Positions 41,438 through 50,666 of a stretch of DNA of 64,000 nucleotides are shown piece after piece. The translations under genes and the position numbers were made by a program. The stretch is from Nitrospiria bacterium. Its GTDB lineage: Bacteria > Nitrospirota > Nitrospiria > SBBL01 > JAADHI01. Position 1 is the first letter of the stretch. Each line of letters starts with the position of its first letter. The notes under the pieces were generated by a model that worked only from the letters and a program-made list of their open reading frames with translations, was not told the origin of the DNA and searched no databases. The stretch lies in contig CALZIJ010000002.1 in the NCBI GenBank assembly GCA_945787655.1, forward strand, positions 6,697 through 70,696, read 5' to 3'.

Positions 41438-42244
41438 CTATTCATAGCCTTCGGCTTCCGTCGGAAATTTCCCCGAAAGCACGTCGGATTTGTATCGGGC
41501 AAAAGCATCGGAAGCGATGGCCGTCAAATCTGCATATCGGCGGACAAACTTGGGGTGAAAACGGGTAAACAATCCCAGCAAATCATGCATAACCAATACC
41601 TGTCCATCACAATGCGGTCCGGCGCCAATACCAATTGTTGGGATTTTAAGGGTCTGTGTAATTTTTTCCGCAAGGCGATTAGGTATCCCTTCCAAAACAA
41701 TAGAAAAAGCCCCTGAAGATTCAAGCCGTTTCGCATCATCCAAGAGTGCTTTCGCGGCACGGTTCTCCCTGCCCTGGACCTTGTACCCCCCCATGCGATG
41801 AACGGACTGGGGGGTAAGGCCGATATGTGCCATCACGGGAATATCATAACGGCTCAGGGCCTCCACCCGATCCGCCACATTATCCCCGCCTTCAAATTTC
41901 ACAGCGGCAGCGCGGCCTTCCTGGATCAATCGACCCGCGTTTTTAATCGTTTCTTCCACACTGCATTGATACGACATAAAAGGCATATCTGCCACAAGCA
42001 ATGCCTGCTTTGCCGCTCGGCTCACCATTTGGGTGTGATACACCATTTGATCCATCGTGACCGGCAATGTGCTTTCTTCTCCTTGCACGACAATACCCAG
42101 CGTATCTCCAACCAGTATGATGTCTATGCCTGCTTCATCAATCAATTTTGCGAAAGGGTAGTCATACGCAGTCAATGCAGTTATTTTTTCGCCCCGCACT
42201 TTTTTGTTTAATAATTCCGGCACCGTAGCGGCTTTGCTTCCCAT
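41438..42244 (-). CDS. panB: 3-methyl-2-oxobutanoate hydroxymethyltransferase
   Basis: [49 protein letters not shown]. Confidence 0.97.
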   Translation of the reverse strand: MGSKAATVPELLNKKVRGEKITALTAYDYPFAKLIDEAGIDIILVGDTLGIVVQGEESTLPVTMDQMVYHTQMVSRAAKQALLVADMPFMSYQCSVEETIKNAGRLIQEGRAAAVKFEGGDNVADRVEALSRYDIPVMAHIGLTPQSVHRMGGYKVQGRENRAAKALLDDAKRLESSGAFSIVLEGIPNRLAEKITQTLKIPTIGIGAGPHCDGQVLVMHDLLGLFTRFHPKFVRRYADLTAIASDAFARYKSDVLSGKFPTEAEGYE

Positions 42245-43194
42245 TATAGGCCTCCTTCAGCGGCTTGGGCGACATTCACGCTGTACGGGAATAAGTCGGC
42301 GCGGTCGAGAATCACAGGCACCTGGCTTTCCGCGCCGATGGCCATAATATGCACTCCATCGCACAAAGGCCGAATCGCTTCAATGGTCGAAACGGCTATT
42401 TCTAATCCCGCTTCAAGCCCGCCTTCTTTTCCGGCCTTGGCTAATTTGCGAATTAATGGATCGGGCACACGAATACCCGGAATATGACGCGTGACATATG
42501 CGGCCATTTTGTCCGACCGCAAGAGTAAAATGCCGGCAATGATTTTCACATCAAACTGTCGTGCAAAATCCATAAAATGCTTAAACTGATCGGGGTTGAA
42601 TACTGCCTGGGTCTGGAAAAATTTGGCACCCGCCATCACCTTTTTTTGAAATTTCACCAACAAGGCGTCAAGTGAATCACTCTCAGGAATAGCCACTGCC
42701 CCGGGGAAAAGGTCTGTCCCGCCCTTCAATTCATGATTCACCATGTCCCGTCCCCGGTTGAGATCACCAAGAACATTCAGGATTTGTACAGATTCCAAAT
42801 CAAATACCGGTTTGGTTTCAACCTGGTTGCCCACAGTCACATAATCCCCGGTGAGGCACAGCACATTCCGGATTCCTAAAATATGCGCACCCAGCAAATC
42901 AGACTGGATCGCCAATCGGTTTCTGTCCCGACCGGTGACCTGAAAAACAGGGTCATGCCCCAAATCGAGTAAAACTTTACTCATCGCCAAAGAACTTGCT
43001 CGCATGATTGCCGCCTGGTTATCTGTGACATTCAAGGCGTGCACCCGGCCAAGCAATTTTTTCGCACGGTCGCAAAAAAGGCTGGTATCGCTTCCTTTCG
43101 GCGGCGCGGCCTCGGCGGTAATAATGAATTCCCCGGCTTCGCATGCCGCTTTCAACGTTTTTATCGGCGTTTTGTTTTTACGTCTTGTGGACAT
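42244..43194 (-). CDS. metF: Methylenetetrahydrofolate reductase
   Basis: [38 protein letters not shown]. Confidence 0.9.
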   Translation of the reverse strand: MSTRRKNKTPIKTLKAACEAGEFIITAEAAPPKGSDTSLFCDRAKKLLGRVHALNVTDNQAAIMRASSLAMSKVLLDLGHDPVFQVTGRDRNRLAIQSDLLGAHILGIRNVLCLTGDYVTVGNQVETKPVFDLESVQILNVLGDLNRGRDMVNHELKGGTDLFPGAVAIPESDSLDALLVKFQKKVMAGAKFFQTQAVFNPDQFKHFMDFARQFDVKIIAGILLLRSDKMAAYVTRHIPGIRVPDPLIRKLAKAGKEGGLEAGLEIAVSTIEAIRPLCDGVHIMAIGAESQVPVILDRADLFPYSVNVAQAAEGGL

Positions 43195-43197
43195 ATT

Positions 43198-43479
43198 TTA
43201 TGACGGTTCATCCCGATTTTTAATCAAGTCCGCGTAAAAATTCGTACTGCGGGGAGGCTGGATTTTCAACAATTTTTCGACGGCATCTTTTTTCTTCATT
43301 TCATTGTATATAGTCACCCAAACACAATCAAAGGCTTCTATCACTTCACATTTTCCGCCATCCCGCACCCCCCCGCAGGGACCGTTGACCAATTCTTTTG
43401 GACACCCGACGATGGGGCAGATTCCTCCGGTTTCTTCACAAAGATGATTGTGGGTGCAATTGGGATACTGATAGGTCAT
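43198..43479 (-). CDS. Methylenetetrahydrofolate reductase C-terminal (MetV-like, Cys-rich) domain protein
   Basis: CTHNHLCEETGGICPIVGCPKELVNGPCGGVRDGGKCEV. Confidence 0.8.
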   Translation of the reverse strand: MTYQYPNCTHNHLCEETGGICPIVGCPKELVNGPCGGVRDGGKCEVIEAFDCVWVTIYNEMKKKDAVEKLLKIQPPRSTNFYADLIKNRDEPS

Positions 43480-43491
43480 AGCGGTGAGACC

Positions 43492-44346
43492 CTATATGCT
43501 TTCTTCATTGTATTTTAAGGACTGGACTGTGTTTGAAAGTAACATGGCGATGGTCATTGGGCCGACACCACCGGGCACAGGGGTAATTGCCCCGGCCACT
43601 TCACTGACACCATCGAAATCAACATCACCGACCAATTTCCCATCGGGCAAACGGTTAATGCCAACATCAATCACAACCGCTCCCGGCTTGACCATGTCCT
43701 GCGTAATAAATTGTGGTTTTCCAATTGCAGCGATGAGGATATCGGCCTCGCGGCAAACAGCCCCCAAATCCCGTGTCCTGGAGTGGCAGAGGGTTACGGT
43801 CGCATTCCGGTGAAGCAAGAGGAGAGCGGCTGGCTTTCCTACGATATCACTCCGACCCACGACAACTGCATTCGCTCCCTCGATTTGAACTTTGGAACGG
43901 TCAAGCAACTCAATAATACCCAGAGGCGTGCAAGAAACAAAACCAGGCTGATTGGCCACCAGTTTACCGACATTTAAATAATGAAAACCATCGACATCCT
44001 TTGCGGGACTCACGGCATCAAGCACCCGCCGTGCGTTAATCCCTTTTGGTAAAGGCAATTGAACTAAAATACCATGGATTTTCGGAATCTGGTTCAGGTC
44101 TTCAATCAACGACATAATTTCCGGTTCCGTGGCGGTTTGGGGCAAACGATATTCTTCAGAATAAATGCCGACTTCACTACACATCTTCCGCTTGTTTCGA
44201 ACATAAATTTGAGAAGCGGGGTCCTCTCCAACCAGTACAACGGCAAGACCAGGCACTTCACTGCCCGTTCGTGATTGAATCTCACGCTGGAGATCCTCAC
44301 GTACTTCCTTCGCAACTTTTTTTCCGTCAATTATTTTAGCTGTCAC
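43492..44346 (-). CDS. folD: Methylenetetrahydrofolate dehydrogenase/cyclohydrolase
   Basis: [50 protein letters not shown]. Confidence 0.97.
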   Translation of the reverse strand: MTAKIIDGKKVAKEVREDLQREIQSRTGSEVPGLAVVLVGEDPASQIYVRNKRKMCSEVGIYSEEYRLPQTATEPEIMSLIEDLNQIPKIHGILVQLPLPKGINARRVLDAVSPAKDVDGFHYLNVGKLVANQPGFVSCTPLGIIELLDRSKVQIEGANAVVVGRSDIVGKPAALLLLHRNATVTLCHSRTRDLGAVCREADILIAAIGKPQFITQDMVKPGAVVIDVGINRLPDGKLVGDVDFDGVSEVAGAITPVPGGVGPMTIAMLLSNTVQSLKYNEESI

Positions 44347-44935
44347 ACGCTTCCTCCCTGCAATAAATTGTCCTGTATTCCGTTACGATCATATCCACGG
44401 GGACATCCGTGGATTCGGCTGGTAATTGCGCTACAAGCTGTGTTTCAAATGCCAATCCAAGGACGGGCTTTTCATTTTGAGACAGAGCCCGATCATAATA
44501 GCCGCCCCCATATCCCAAACGGTTTCCATTTTCGTCAAAAGCAATTCCCGGAACCACCCATAGTTCAATCTCGCCAGCATCCACTTTTTTTAAAAATTGC
44601 GGCTTTGGCTGCAAGGTTAAAAACGGACCATATTCCAACTTTTCGGGCTCACCTGGAATATATTCCGAAAAAAAAAGCGTCTTGTTTAGAGCATCAACCA
44701 CTGGGATCACAATCTGTTTCTTAAGGTTTTTCGCCGCCTCAACAAGATATTGCGTGCTAACTTCTTCCCGGACCGACAAATAGATATGCACTGACATTGC
44801 CTCTTGAAACGGTTTTAAATGGATCAAGCGATCCGCTATGTCCCGGCTTTTTTTCAGACGTTCAGCGGCACTGATCTGCTTTCGAAGAAGCACTTGTTCC
44901 GTCCGGATTAATTGTTTCCTGGCAAGTAAGCTCAT
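44336..44935 (-). CDS. 5-formyltetrahydrofolate cyclo-ligase
   Basis: [25 protein letters not shown]. Confidence 0.94.
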   Translation of the reverse strand: MSLLARKQLIRTEQVLLRKQISAAERLKKSRDIADRLIHLKPFQEAMSVHIYLSVREEVSTQYLVEAAKNLKKQIVIPVVDALNKTLFFSEYIPGEPEKLEYGPFLTLQPKPQFLKKVDAGEIELWVVPGIAFDENGNRLGYGGGYYDRALSQNEKPVLGLAFETQLVAQLPAESTDVPVDMIVTEYRTIYCREEACDS

Positions 44936-45197
44936 AGAAATTCGCCAATTTTTTCAGATTAACAACCCCTTAAATCACTTGTCAAGGAACCAGAACCTTT
45001 GCAGACCCGCCTGTCATCACCCCCCTCTTTTGGGGGGATTGTATCAACAAGGCCGTTTGGTTACAATTTTTGTTTGATTGTTGTTTGACATTATAAAGTC
45101 TGGTTTTTATTTTTAGAGTATAATGATGATTCAAATGTATGTGTTATCTTTATTTTTATTGTAATCATCTTTTGTAAAAATGTAAAAAGGAATACTG

Positions 45198-46781
45198 GTG
45201 ATACCCATGCGATTTGGACCATTCAAAACATATCAAATCGGCTTGTTTAGTTTTCTGGCCGGGATTGTCTTTTACTTGTACTACCCTGTCCTTCTGGGTT
45301 TGGCCGACGATTGGTGGAATGACCCCGATTATTCCCACGGCCTGCTGGTTCCAATCATCAGCTTGTATTTTATTTGGGAAAAAAGAGAAGCGCTGAAAAA
45401 CCTCTCCTTTCGTCCGGATTATCGCGGCCTAATCATTTTATTGGGCAGCGTCAGCCTGCTGACATTAGGGAATGCGGGGTCTGAACTTTTTTTAATGCGG
45501 ATCTCTCTCATCATCACCATTGCGGGGCTCATTATTTTCTTACTTGGATTTGACACCTTAAAAGTCATTCTTTTTCCGATTGGCTTTTTATTTTTTATGA
45601 TTCCCCTTCCGGCCATTGTTTTTAATGCAGTGGCTTTTCCCTTACAACTTTTTGCAGCTCAAACGGCTGCATTTTGCCTGCAAGTCGTTAAAATTCCTGT
45701 CCTTCGGGAAGGAAACCTGATTTATCTCGCATCCTCAATCATGGATGTCACCGAAGCCTGCAGCGGAATCCGGTCATTGATGACGCTTTCCGCATTGGGA
45801 ACCCTTTTTGCCTACATTACTCAAAAAACCAATTTAAAACGCGGGCTAATGATGGCCTCCACCATTCCGATCGCTATTTTTTCCAATGCCTTCCGTGTCA
45901 CCGGGACCGGATTATTAGCTCAGTTTGTGGGAGAAGAAGCGGCTCAGGGATTCTATCATACCTTTACAGGATGGCTTGTTTTCATTGTCGCTTTTATTTT
46001 GTTATTGCTTGTTGGTTATATTTTTTCCAAGTTTCCTGACAAACCCGTGATTGCAAAACCCGCCAGCCCGCCAGCCCGCCAGCCTTCTCAAAAACCCAGA
46101 CCCACATGGATTCCATTAACACTTTCCTTGATGGTTTTAGGAAGCGGCATTTATATTAATCAAAACATTCTGCTTCACGGCCAGCCGGTCATGCTGGAGC
46201 AATCATTATCCGGCATGCCCCTTCATCTTGACCAGGGGCGCGGAGACGACCACCCCTTCGAGGAAAAAACAGTCCGTGTTCTCGGGGTAACGGATTATAT
46301 TAACCGGCTGTATGTTTCTGAACCCGATAACTCAGGTCTTTCTGAATCAGTCTGGTTTTATGCCGGATATTACGCAACACAAAGGACCGGGGCGACTTAC
46401 CACAGCCCTAAAAATTGTCTGCCTGGCAGCGGTTGGGAAATTGTTTCCATAGAAGATCACCCGGTATCCATGGTTTCTGCAGGCGGGACAGCCTCAACAG
46501 AAATCATTAACAAGGTCATTGTTCAAAAAGGGCTGGACCGCCAGCTCATCCTTTATTGGTATCAGGACCGGGGGAGAATCATCACCAGTGAGTATTGGGC
46601 AAAGATTTACTTAATTTGGGATTCCATTACAAAAGGGCGGACGGATGGCTCAATGATTCGGGTTTCCATCCCGATTCCTCGGGGGGATTCCCCGGATAAC
46701 GCCTTGGAACTAGGCCTAAAATATATCCAGAAAGTCTCTCCATATCTCGTAGAATACCTGCCAGGCCCGAACATCGCCTAG
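45198..46781 (+). CDS. xrtA: Exosortase (XrtA-type) fused to EpsI domain
   Basis: TEACSGIRSL (Cys), SNAFRVTGTG (Arg), GFYHTFTGW (His); C-terminal GATYHSPKNCLPGSGW EpsI motif. Confidence 0.92.
   Translation: MIPMRFGPFKTYQIGLFSFLAGIVFYLYYPVLLGLADDWWNDPDYSHGLLVPIISLYFIWEKREALKNLSFRPDYRGLIILLGSVSLLTLGNAGSELFLMRISLIITIAGLIIFLLGFDTLKVILFPIGFLFFMIPLPAIVFNAVAFPLQLFAAQTAAFCLQVVKIPVLREGNLIYLASSIMDVTEACSGIRSLMTLSALGTLFAYITQKTNLKRGLMMASTIPIAIFSNAFRVTGTGLLAQFVGEEAAQGFYHTFTGWLVFIVAFILLLLVGYIFSKFPDKPVIAKPASPPARQPSQKPRPTWIPLTLSLMVLGSGIYINQNILLHGQPVMLEQSLSGMPLHLDQGRGDDHPFEEKTVRVLGVTDYINRLYVSEPDNSGLSESVWFYAGYYATQRTGATYHSPKNCLPGSGWEIVSIEDHPVSMVSAGGTASTEIINKVIVQKGLDRQLILYWYQDRGRIITSEYWAKIYLIWDSITKGRTDGSMIRVSIPIPRGDSPDNALELGLKYIQKVSPYLVEYLPGPNIA
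46059..46084 (+). repeat. 8-bp tandem repeat (CCCGCCAG)x3 plus CC within the exosortase-EpsI linker
   Basis: Directly read: CCCGCCAG CCCGCCAG CCCGCCAG CC; encodes KPASPPARQP. Confidence 0.95.
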
Positions 46782-46841
46782 CCAGAATTTCATTCAACTG
46801 CTATTATTCCATAGACCATTAACAACTAGAAGGTCCGTAGA

Positions 46842-48932
46842 ATGGGTTTTTCACCGGCTGCCTTTCCCTTATTGACCAATATTATATTCTCTCTCGGTTT
46901 TGCCATTTTAATCGGAATAAAGGGGGTCCGCCATCCAGCAAATTTGGGCTTCGCTCTGGCCATGCTGGGACAGGCGCTACAGGAAGTCAGTACGTTTTTT
47001 ATCACCACAGCCACACATTCTAATCCAGTGTTTTTTTTAGGAAAGTTTACCCTGCTCTCCTCAGTCATGATGAGTGGGGGATGGTTGATTTTTTCAATCA
47101 CCTTTGCCCGGCCAGACCCGGCTGAAGTACTCAAAAGAAAAGTCCCTTTTATCGGATTTTACCTCTCTCTTCTTCTCTTTCTCTTTTTCCCTGTGTTTGA
47201 AAAAAACCTGTCTGTTGACGGCTTTATACGGACATTATATGTCAGTAACACTGGTTTCGTTTTTTTTATTCTTTACCTGATTCTATTGGTTTCAATACTT
47301 ATGAACCTTGAGCAGACCTTTCGAGAGTCCTCCGGGCTGACACGTTACCGCATCAAGTACATGCTCCTCGGCGCCGGCGCCATTCTCGCTTTAGAAATCT
47401 ATAAAGCCGCTCAAGTGCTTCTTTTTTCTGTTTTTTCACTGGATATTCTTCCTATTTATTCAATCGCCTTGATAATGTCAAACCTGTTGCTCCTTTTTGC
47501 GGTTGTCCGGCACAGGCTGTTAAATGTCGAGGTCTTTGTTTCCCGTTATGTGGTGTATAAGTCCGTGACCCTGCTTGCTGTGGGGGTATATCTGGGTACT
47601 GTCGGTTTAATCATCACAGGGATACAACGTTTTGGAGGAGGGACCTATATTCGACTGGTGCCCATTGTGGTTTTTGCTGCACTTCTGGCCATGATCATTC
47701 TTCTGCTTTCCGACGAATTACGACGAAAAATGCAGACCTTCATCAACGTCCATTTTTACCGGAATAAACATGATTACCGGAATAAATGGCAAGAATTTAC
47801 TTCCTCGGTAGGGTCCAAACTGGCTTTACCTGAATTGCTGCCTTCACTCGTGACCTGGATGTGCGAAACAATGGGCACAAACGACTGCGCCATTTGGTTG
47901 TTAGATAAGGAGCGAAACCGGTATTACCTTGCAAGTCGGCGCGGATTTTCTTCCGCACCTCCCATTTGGTCAGACCAAAGCCAATTAATCGAAACCATTA
48001 AAAAAGGCGGCGGGCCACTAGAATTAACGGATAATAATCTGCGCTTTGAAACGCTTAGCCAGGAAGCGGTTTCATTTTTTGAAGCCAGCCCCGTCACGGC
48101 ATGGATTCCACTTTATTCCAACGAAGAAATGATCGGCGTTTTCTCCCTTGGGAAAAAAATTACCGAAGAGGGCTATGATTACCACGACCTCGAATTATTA
48201 ATGACCATTGCCGACCAGGCGGCCGGTCAAATTGACCGGGTGCGCTTGATTGAAGAGTTAGGCGTCGTTCGTGAACTGAAAGCCATCCATACGCTCTCCT
48301 CTTTTTTTCTGCATGATTTAAAAAACTACACCTCAACCCTGTCTCTTTTAGCTCAAAATGTCACCAAACATGGATCAAATCCCGACTTTCAGAAAGACGC
48401 TTTTAAGACCATTCAAGGCACGGTGGACAAAATGAATCAACTGATCAAACACATCACAGTTGTCGCCAAAGGGCTGGTATTATCCCGATCCGAGGTCGAT
48501 CTGAATGCCCTCATTGAAAGGACGCTTTCAGGCTTGGATGGTGCACTCGGCTTAAAAGGCCGTATTTGTTACCTTTTCGGTGACTTGCCCGTACTTTCAG
48601 CAGATCCCGAACAGCTCGCCAATGTCCTCCGAAACCTGACCATCAACGCCAGTAATGCCAATAAAGAAGGCGGCGTTGTTACTATTGAAACCCGTTTTGA
48701 AAATGAACAGATCTTTTTATCTGTCAGTGACGAAGGGAGCGGGATGACCGAAGAATTTATCTCAACCAAGCTGTTTAAACCCTTACGTACTTCACGGGCA
48801 GCGGGTTGGGGGATCGGACTATTTCAATGCCAACAAATCGTCAAAGCGCATGGCGGGAATATCCTGGTTGAAAGCGAGGTCGGGGTGGGCAGTACTTTTA
48901 CTGTTAAACTGCCCATTGGCGGAGAAAAATAA
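46842..48932 (+). CDS. prsK: PEP-CTERM system histidine kinase PrsK
   Basis: Multi-TM N-terminus, GAF, FFLHDLKNYTSTLSLL H-box, GSGMTEEFI / GWGIGLFQCQQIVKAHGG. Confidence 0.88.
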   Translation: MGFSPAAFPLLTNIIFSLGFAILIGIKGVRHPANLGFALAMLGQALQEVSTFFITTATHSNPVFFLGKFTLLSSVMMSGGWLIFSITFARPDPAEVLKRKVPFIGFYLSLLLFLFFPVFEKNLSVDGFIRTLYVSNTGFVFFILYLILLVSILMNLEQTFRESSGLTRYRIKYMLLGAGAILALEIYKAAQVLLFSVFSLDILPIYSIALIMSNLLLLFAVVRHRLLNVEVFVSRYVVYKSVTLLAVGVYLGTVGLIITGIQRFGGGTYIRLVPIVVFAALLAMIILLLSDELRRKMQTFINVHFYRNKHDYRNKWQEFTSSVGSKLALPELLPSLVTWMCETMGTNDCAIWLLDKERNRYYLASRRGFSSAPPIWSDQSQLIETIKKGGGPLELTDNNLRFETLSQEAVSFFEASPVTAWIPLYSNEEMIGVFSLGKKITEEGYDYHDLELLMTIADQAAGQIDRVRLIEELGVVRELKAIHTLSSFFLHDLKNYTSTLSLLAQNVTKHGSNPDFQKDAFKTIQGTVDKMNQLIKHITVVAKGLVLSRSEVDLNALIERTLSGLDGALGLKGRICYLFGDLPVLSADPEQLANVLRNLTINASNANKEGGVVTIETRFENEQIFLSVSDEGSGMTEEFISTKLFKPLRTSRAAGWGIGLFQCQQIVKAHGGNILVESEVGVGSTFTVKLPIGGEK

Positions 48933-48938
48933 CCGGAA

Positions 48939-49439
48939 TCAATGCCCGCCTTTTTTTAACTGGTATTCCCAGGGCGGGACCGGATCCTTTGTTTTCCATA
49001 ACCCGATTTTCATTTGCCGTGCAGCGTCTTCCAAATCGCCATAGGACATATCATCGGAGCGCTTCCAGGCCCACCAAGCCAGGCCTGCCTTGATCAATTC
49101 CCGGTTGAGGTTGAGACTCTTATCCAACAAAATCACTTCAGCAACCGCCTGTCCCCGTCGATCAAGCTCTTTCACATTGACCTGGACCGGACCGGCAAAA
49201 ACCAGCATGGCGCTAAATTCCTTCGCTTCATTAGAAAATGCTTGACCGGTTTCGGGACAGTCCACATCGGCTAAACGCACCCGAACCAATTTCCCTTTGT
49301 GAAGAATACTGAGTAAATCCCCTTCAATCACATCCATCACCGTGCCATTGAAGGAATACGAAAATGTGGGTCCCGCACCCACGCTCGTAGTTACGAAAAA
49401 AAGAGAAAAAACCAGGACAAAAAGAGGTGTTATTTTCAT
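48939..49439 (-). CDS. Thermonuclease (SNase-like) family secreted protein
   Basis: GTVMDVIEGDLLSILHKGKLVRVRLADVDCPETGQAF. Confidence 0.88.
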   Translation of the reverse strand: MKITPLFVLVFSLFFVTTSVGAGPTFSYSFNGTVMDVIEGDLLSILHKGKLVRVRLADVDCPETGQAFSNEAKEFSAMLVFAGPVQVNVKELDRRGQAVAEVILLDKSLNLNRELIKAGLAWWAWKRSDDMSYGDLEDAARQMKIGLWKTKDPVPPWEYQLKKGGH

Positions 49440-49453
49440 TGGCCTAAAACCAA

Positions 49454-50023
49454 TTATTGCGTTTTGATTGAAGCGAGGTGCCCGTCTTTAAAAAAGAGGA
49501 CTTTACGTTTTGTAAAATAATACCACCGCTCAGTCTTCATAAACGTTCCGATCGCGGGTTTGACTTCCTCAGGTTTTCCCAAACTGGCCTGAACATTTTC
49601 CTGGGTCATGCCGACCAAAACATGACCCCGCCGGATGGCCTCCCGGGTTTCATTATCCAGACCGGGATGTGTTTCAAGATATTGATCTTTTCGTTGTTGT
49701 TCAAAAACACGGTAAGCTTCATTGTACAAGGTATTTTTTTCAGACTTGGAAAGATCCCACCCGGAGATGTAAACAAGATAACCCATCTCTCTCTTTTTCT
49801 TCATATGCGTTAACGTTTCATCACCCGCAACAGGAACAAGCATGGCGATCAATTCTTCCCGCGTTGCTTTTCTACCGGCTTCAAAAAGCCGGTTCAGCAA
49901 TGAAAGAGAGGTCTCATTCAGGGCGTAGGCGGTTGAAGTAACAAAGAAAAAAAACAGGCTATAACATACAATTCGTTTCAAAATGATATCCAGAGGTGAA
50001 TAGATGAGGAACCCCTGATTCAA
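49454..50023 (-). CDS. Secreted protein with BamE/SmpA-like C-terminus (start uncertain; possible TTG at 49981)
   Basis: Hydrophobic signal, GMTQENVQASLGKPEEVKPA motif. Confidence 0.6.
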   Translation of the reverse strand: MNQGFLIYSPLDIILKRIVCYSLFFFFVTSTAYALNETSLSLLNRLFEAGRKATREELIAMLVPVAGDETLTHMKKKREMGYLVYISGWDLSKSEKNTLYNEAYRVFEQQRKDQYLETHPGLDNETREAIRRGHVLVGMTQENVQASLGKPEEVKPAIGTFMKTERWYYFTKRKVLFFKDGHLASIKTQ

Positions 50024-50101
50024 TCTCGAATGTCAATCAAGCAGTTGACGCCGTCAACTTTTCCGCATTCAAGCCAGACTGAATCAGAGGTTCCTCATCT
50101 A
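50001..50101 (-). repeat. ~101-bp nested inverted repeat bounded by TA, MITE-like or structured RNA
   Basis: Arms 50002-50026 and 50076-50100 (25 bp, two mismatches that are G-U wobbles on the minus strand); central palindrome AGTTGAC-GCC-GTCAACT at 50043-50059; TA at both ends. Confidence 0.75.
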
Positions 50102-50168
50102 AAAATTTTATCACAAGCACTGGACAAAATGTCAATATCTCGACAATGAAATGACCCTGATTTTACTT

Positions 50169-50432
50169 TCATCCTGCCACCTGAGTCTTGTCCTGGACTT
50201 GGGGTTCCGCCTGGGTCAGAACAGGTTCTCCCGAAAACGGGGTATCGAGCCTTTTGTAGTCCATCGGGACAGGAATGCCTCTTTTCATAAAGACAAGCAG
50301 TTCACGCGTCACTTCCTTAAAAAGTATACTCAGCTCCGGTCTCAGTTTTTTAAACGCGACAAAAGTCGTTAATGCCAGCAAAAACACAGTTGCAGGGACG
50401 CCTAAACTCACCGCTAAAAATTGGTTAATCAT
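50169..50432 (-). CDS. Small single-TM protein of unknown function
   Basis: Hydrophobic N-terminus FLAVSLGVPATVFLLALTTFVAF. Confidence 0.5.
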   Translation of the reverse strand: MINQFLAVSLGVPATVFLLALTTFVAFKKLRPELSILFKEVTRELLVFMKRGIPVPMDYKRLDTPFSGEPVLTQAEPQVQDKTQVAG

Positions 50433-50577
50433 TTTTTTTCCTCCTTTTATAATCTGTTTTCAGTGATAAACCATGTTGCTCTTATTTATGCCCCAAGATA
50501 TAGCAATTGCTGTGCCAAAAAATTTTACCTTTTTAAATCAGGTACTTACAGAATCTTACTGCCTTCCACCCCATAAT

Positions 50578-50621
50578 AATGTTTCAAATAGAAACAAATA
50601 TGCGTTTCTATTTGAAACATT
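50578..50621. promoter_or_regulatory. Tandem palindromic element, candidate operator
   Basis: 18-bp perfect inverted repeat AATGTTTCAAATAGAAAC-N8-GTTTCTATTTGAAACATT; each arm itself contains GTTTC-N5-GAAAC. Confidence 0.6.
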
Positions 50622-50666
50622 CAATAAAATGAAACACCGCTTTTAATGGCTTGGTGAAATGAGGCC

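Noticed and set aside
45090-45130. TTGACA and TATAAT boxes upstream of the exosortase gene
   Set aside because: The two best boxes are 28 bp apart; with correct spacing only a weak -10 is left, so not called.
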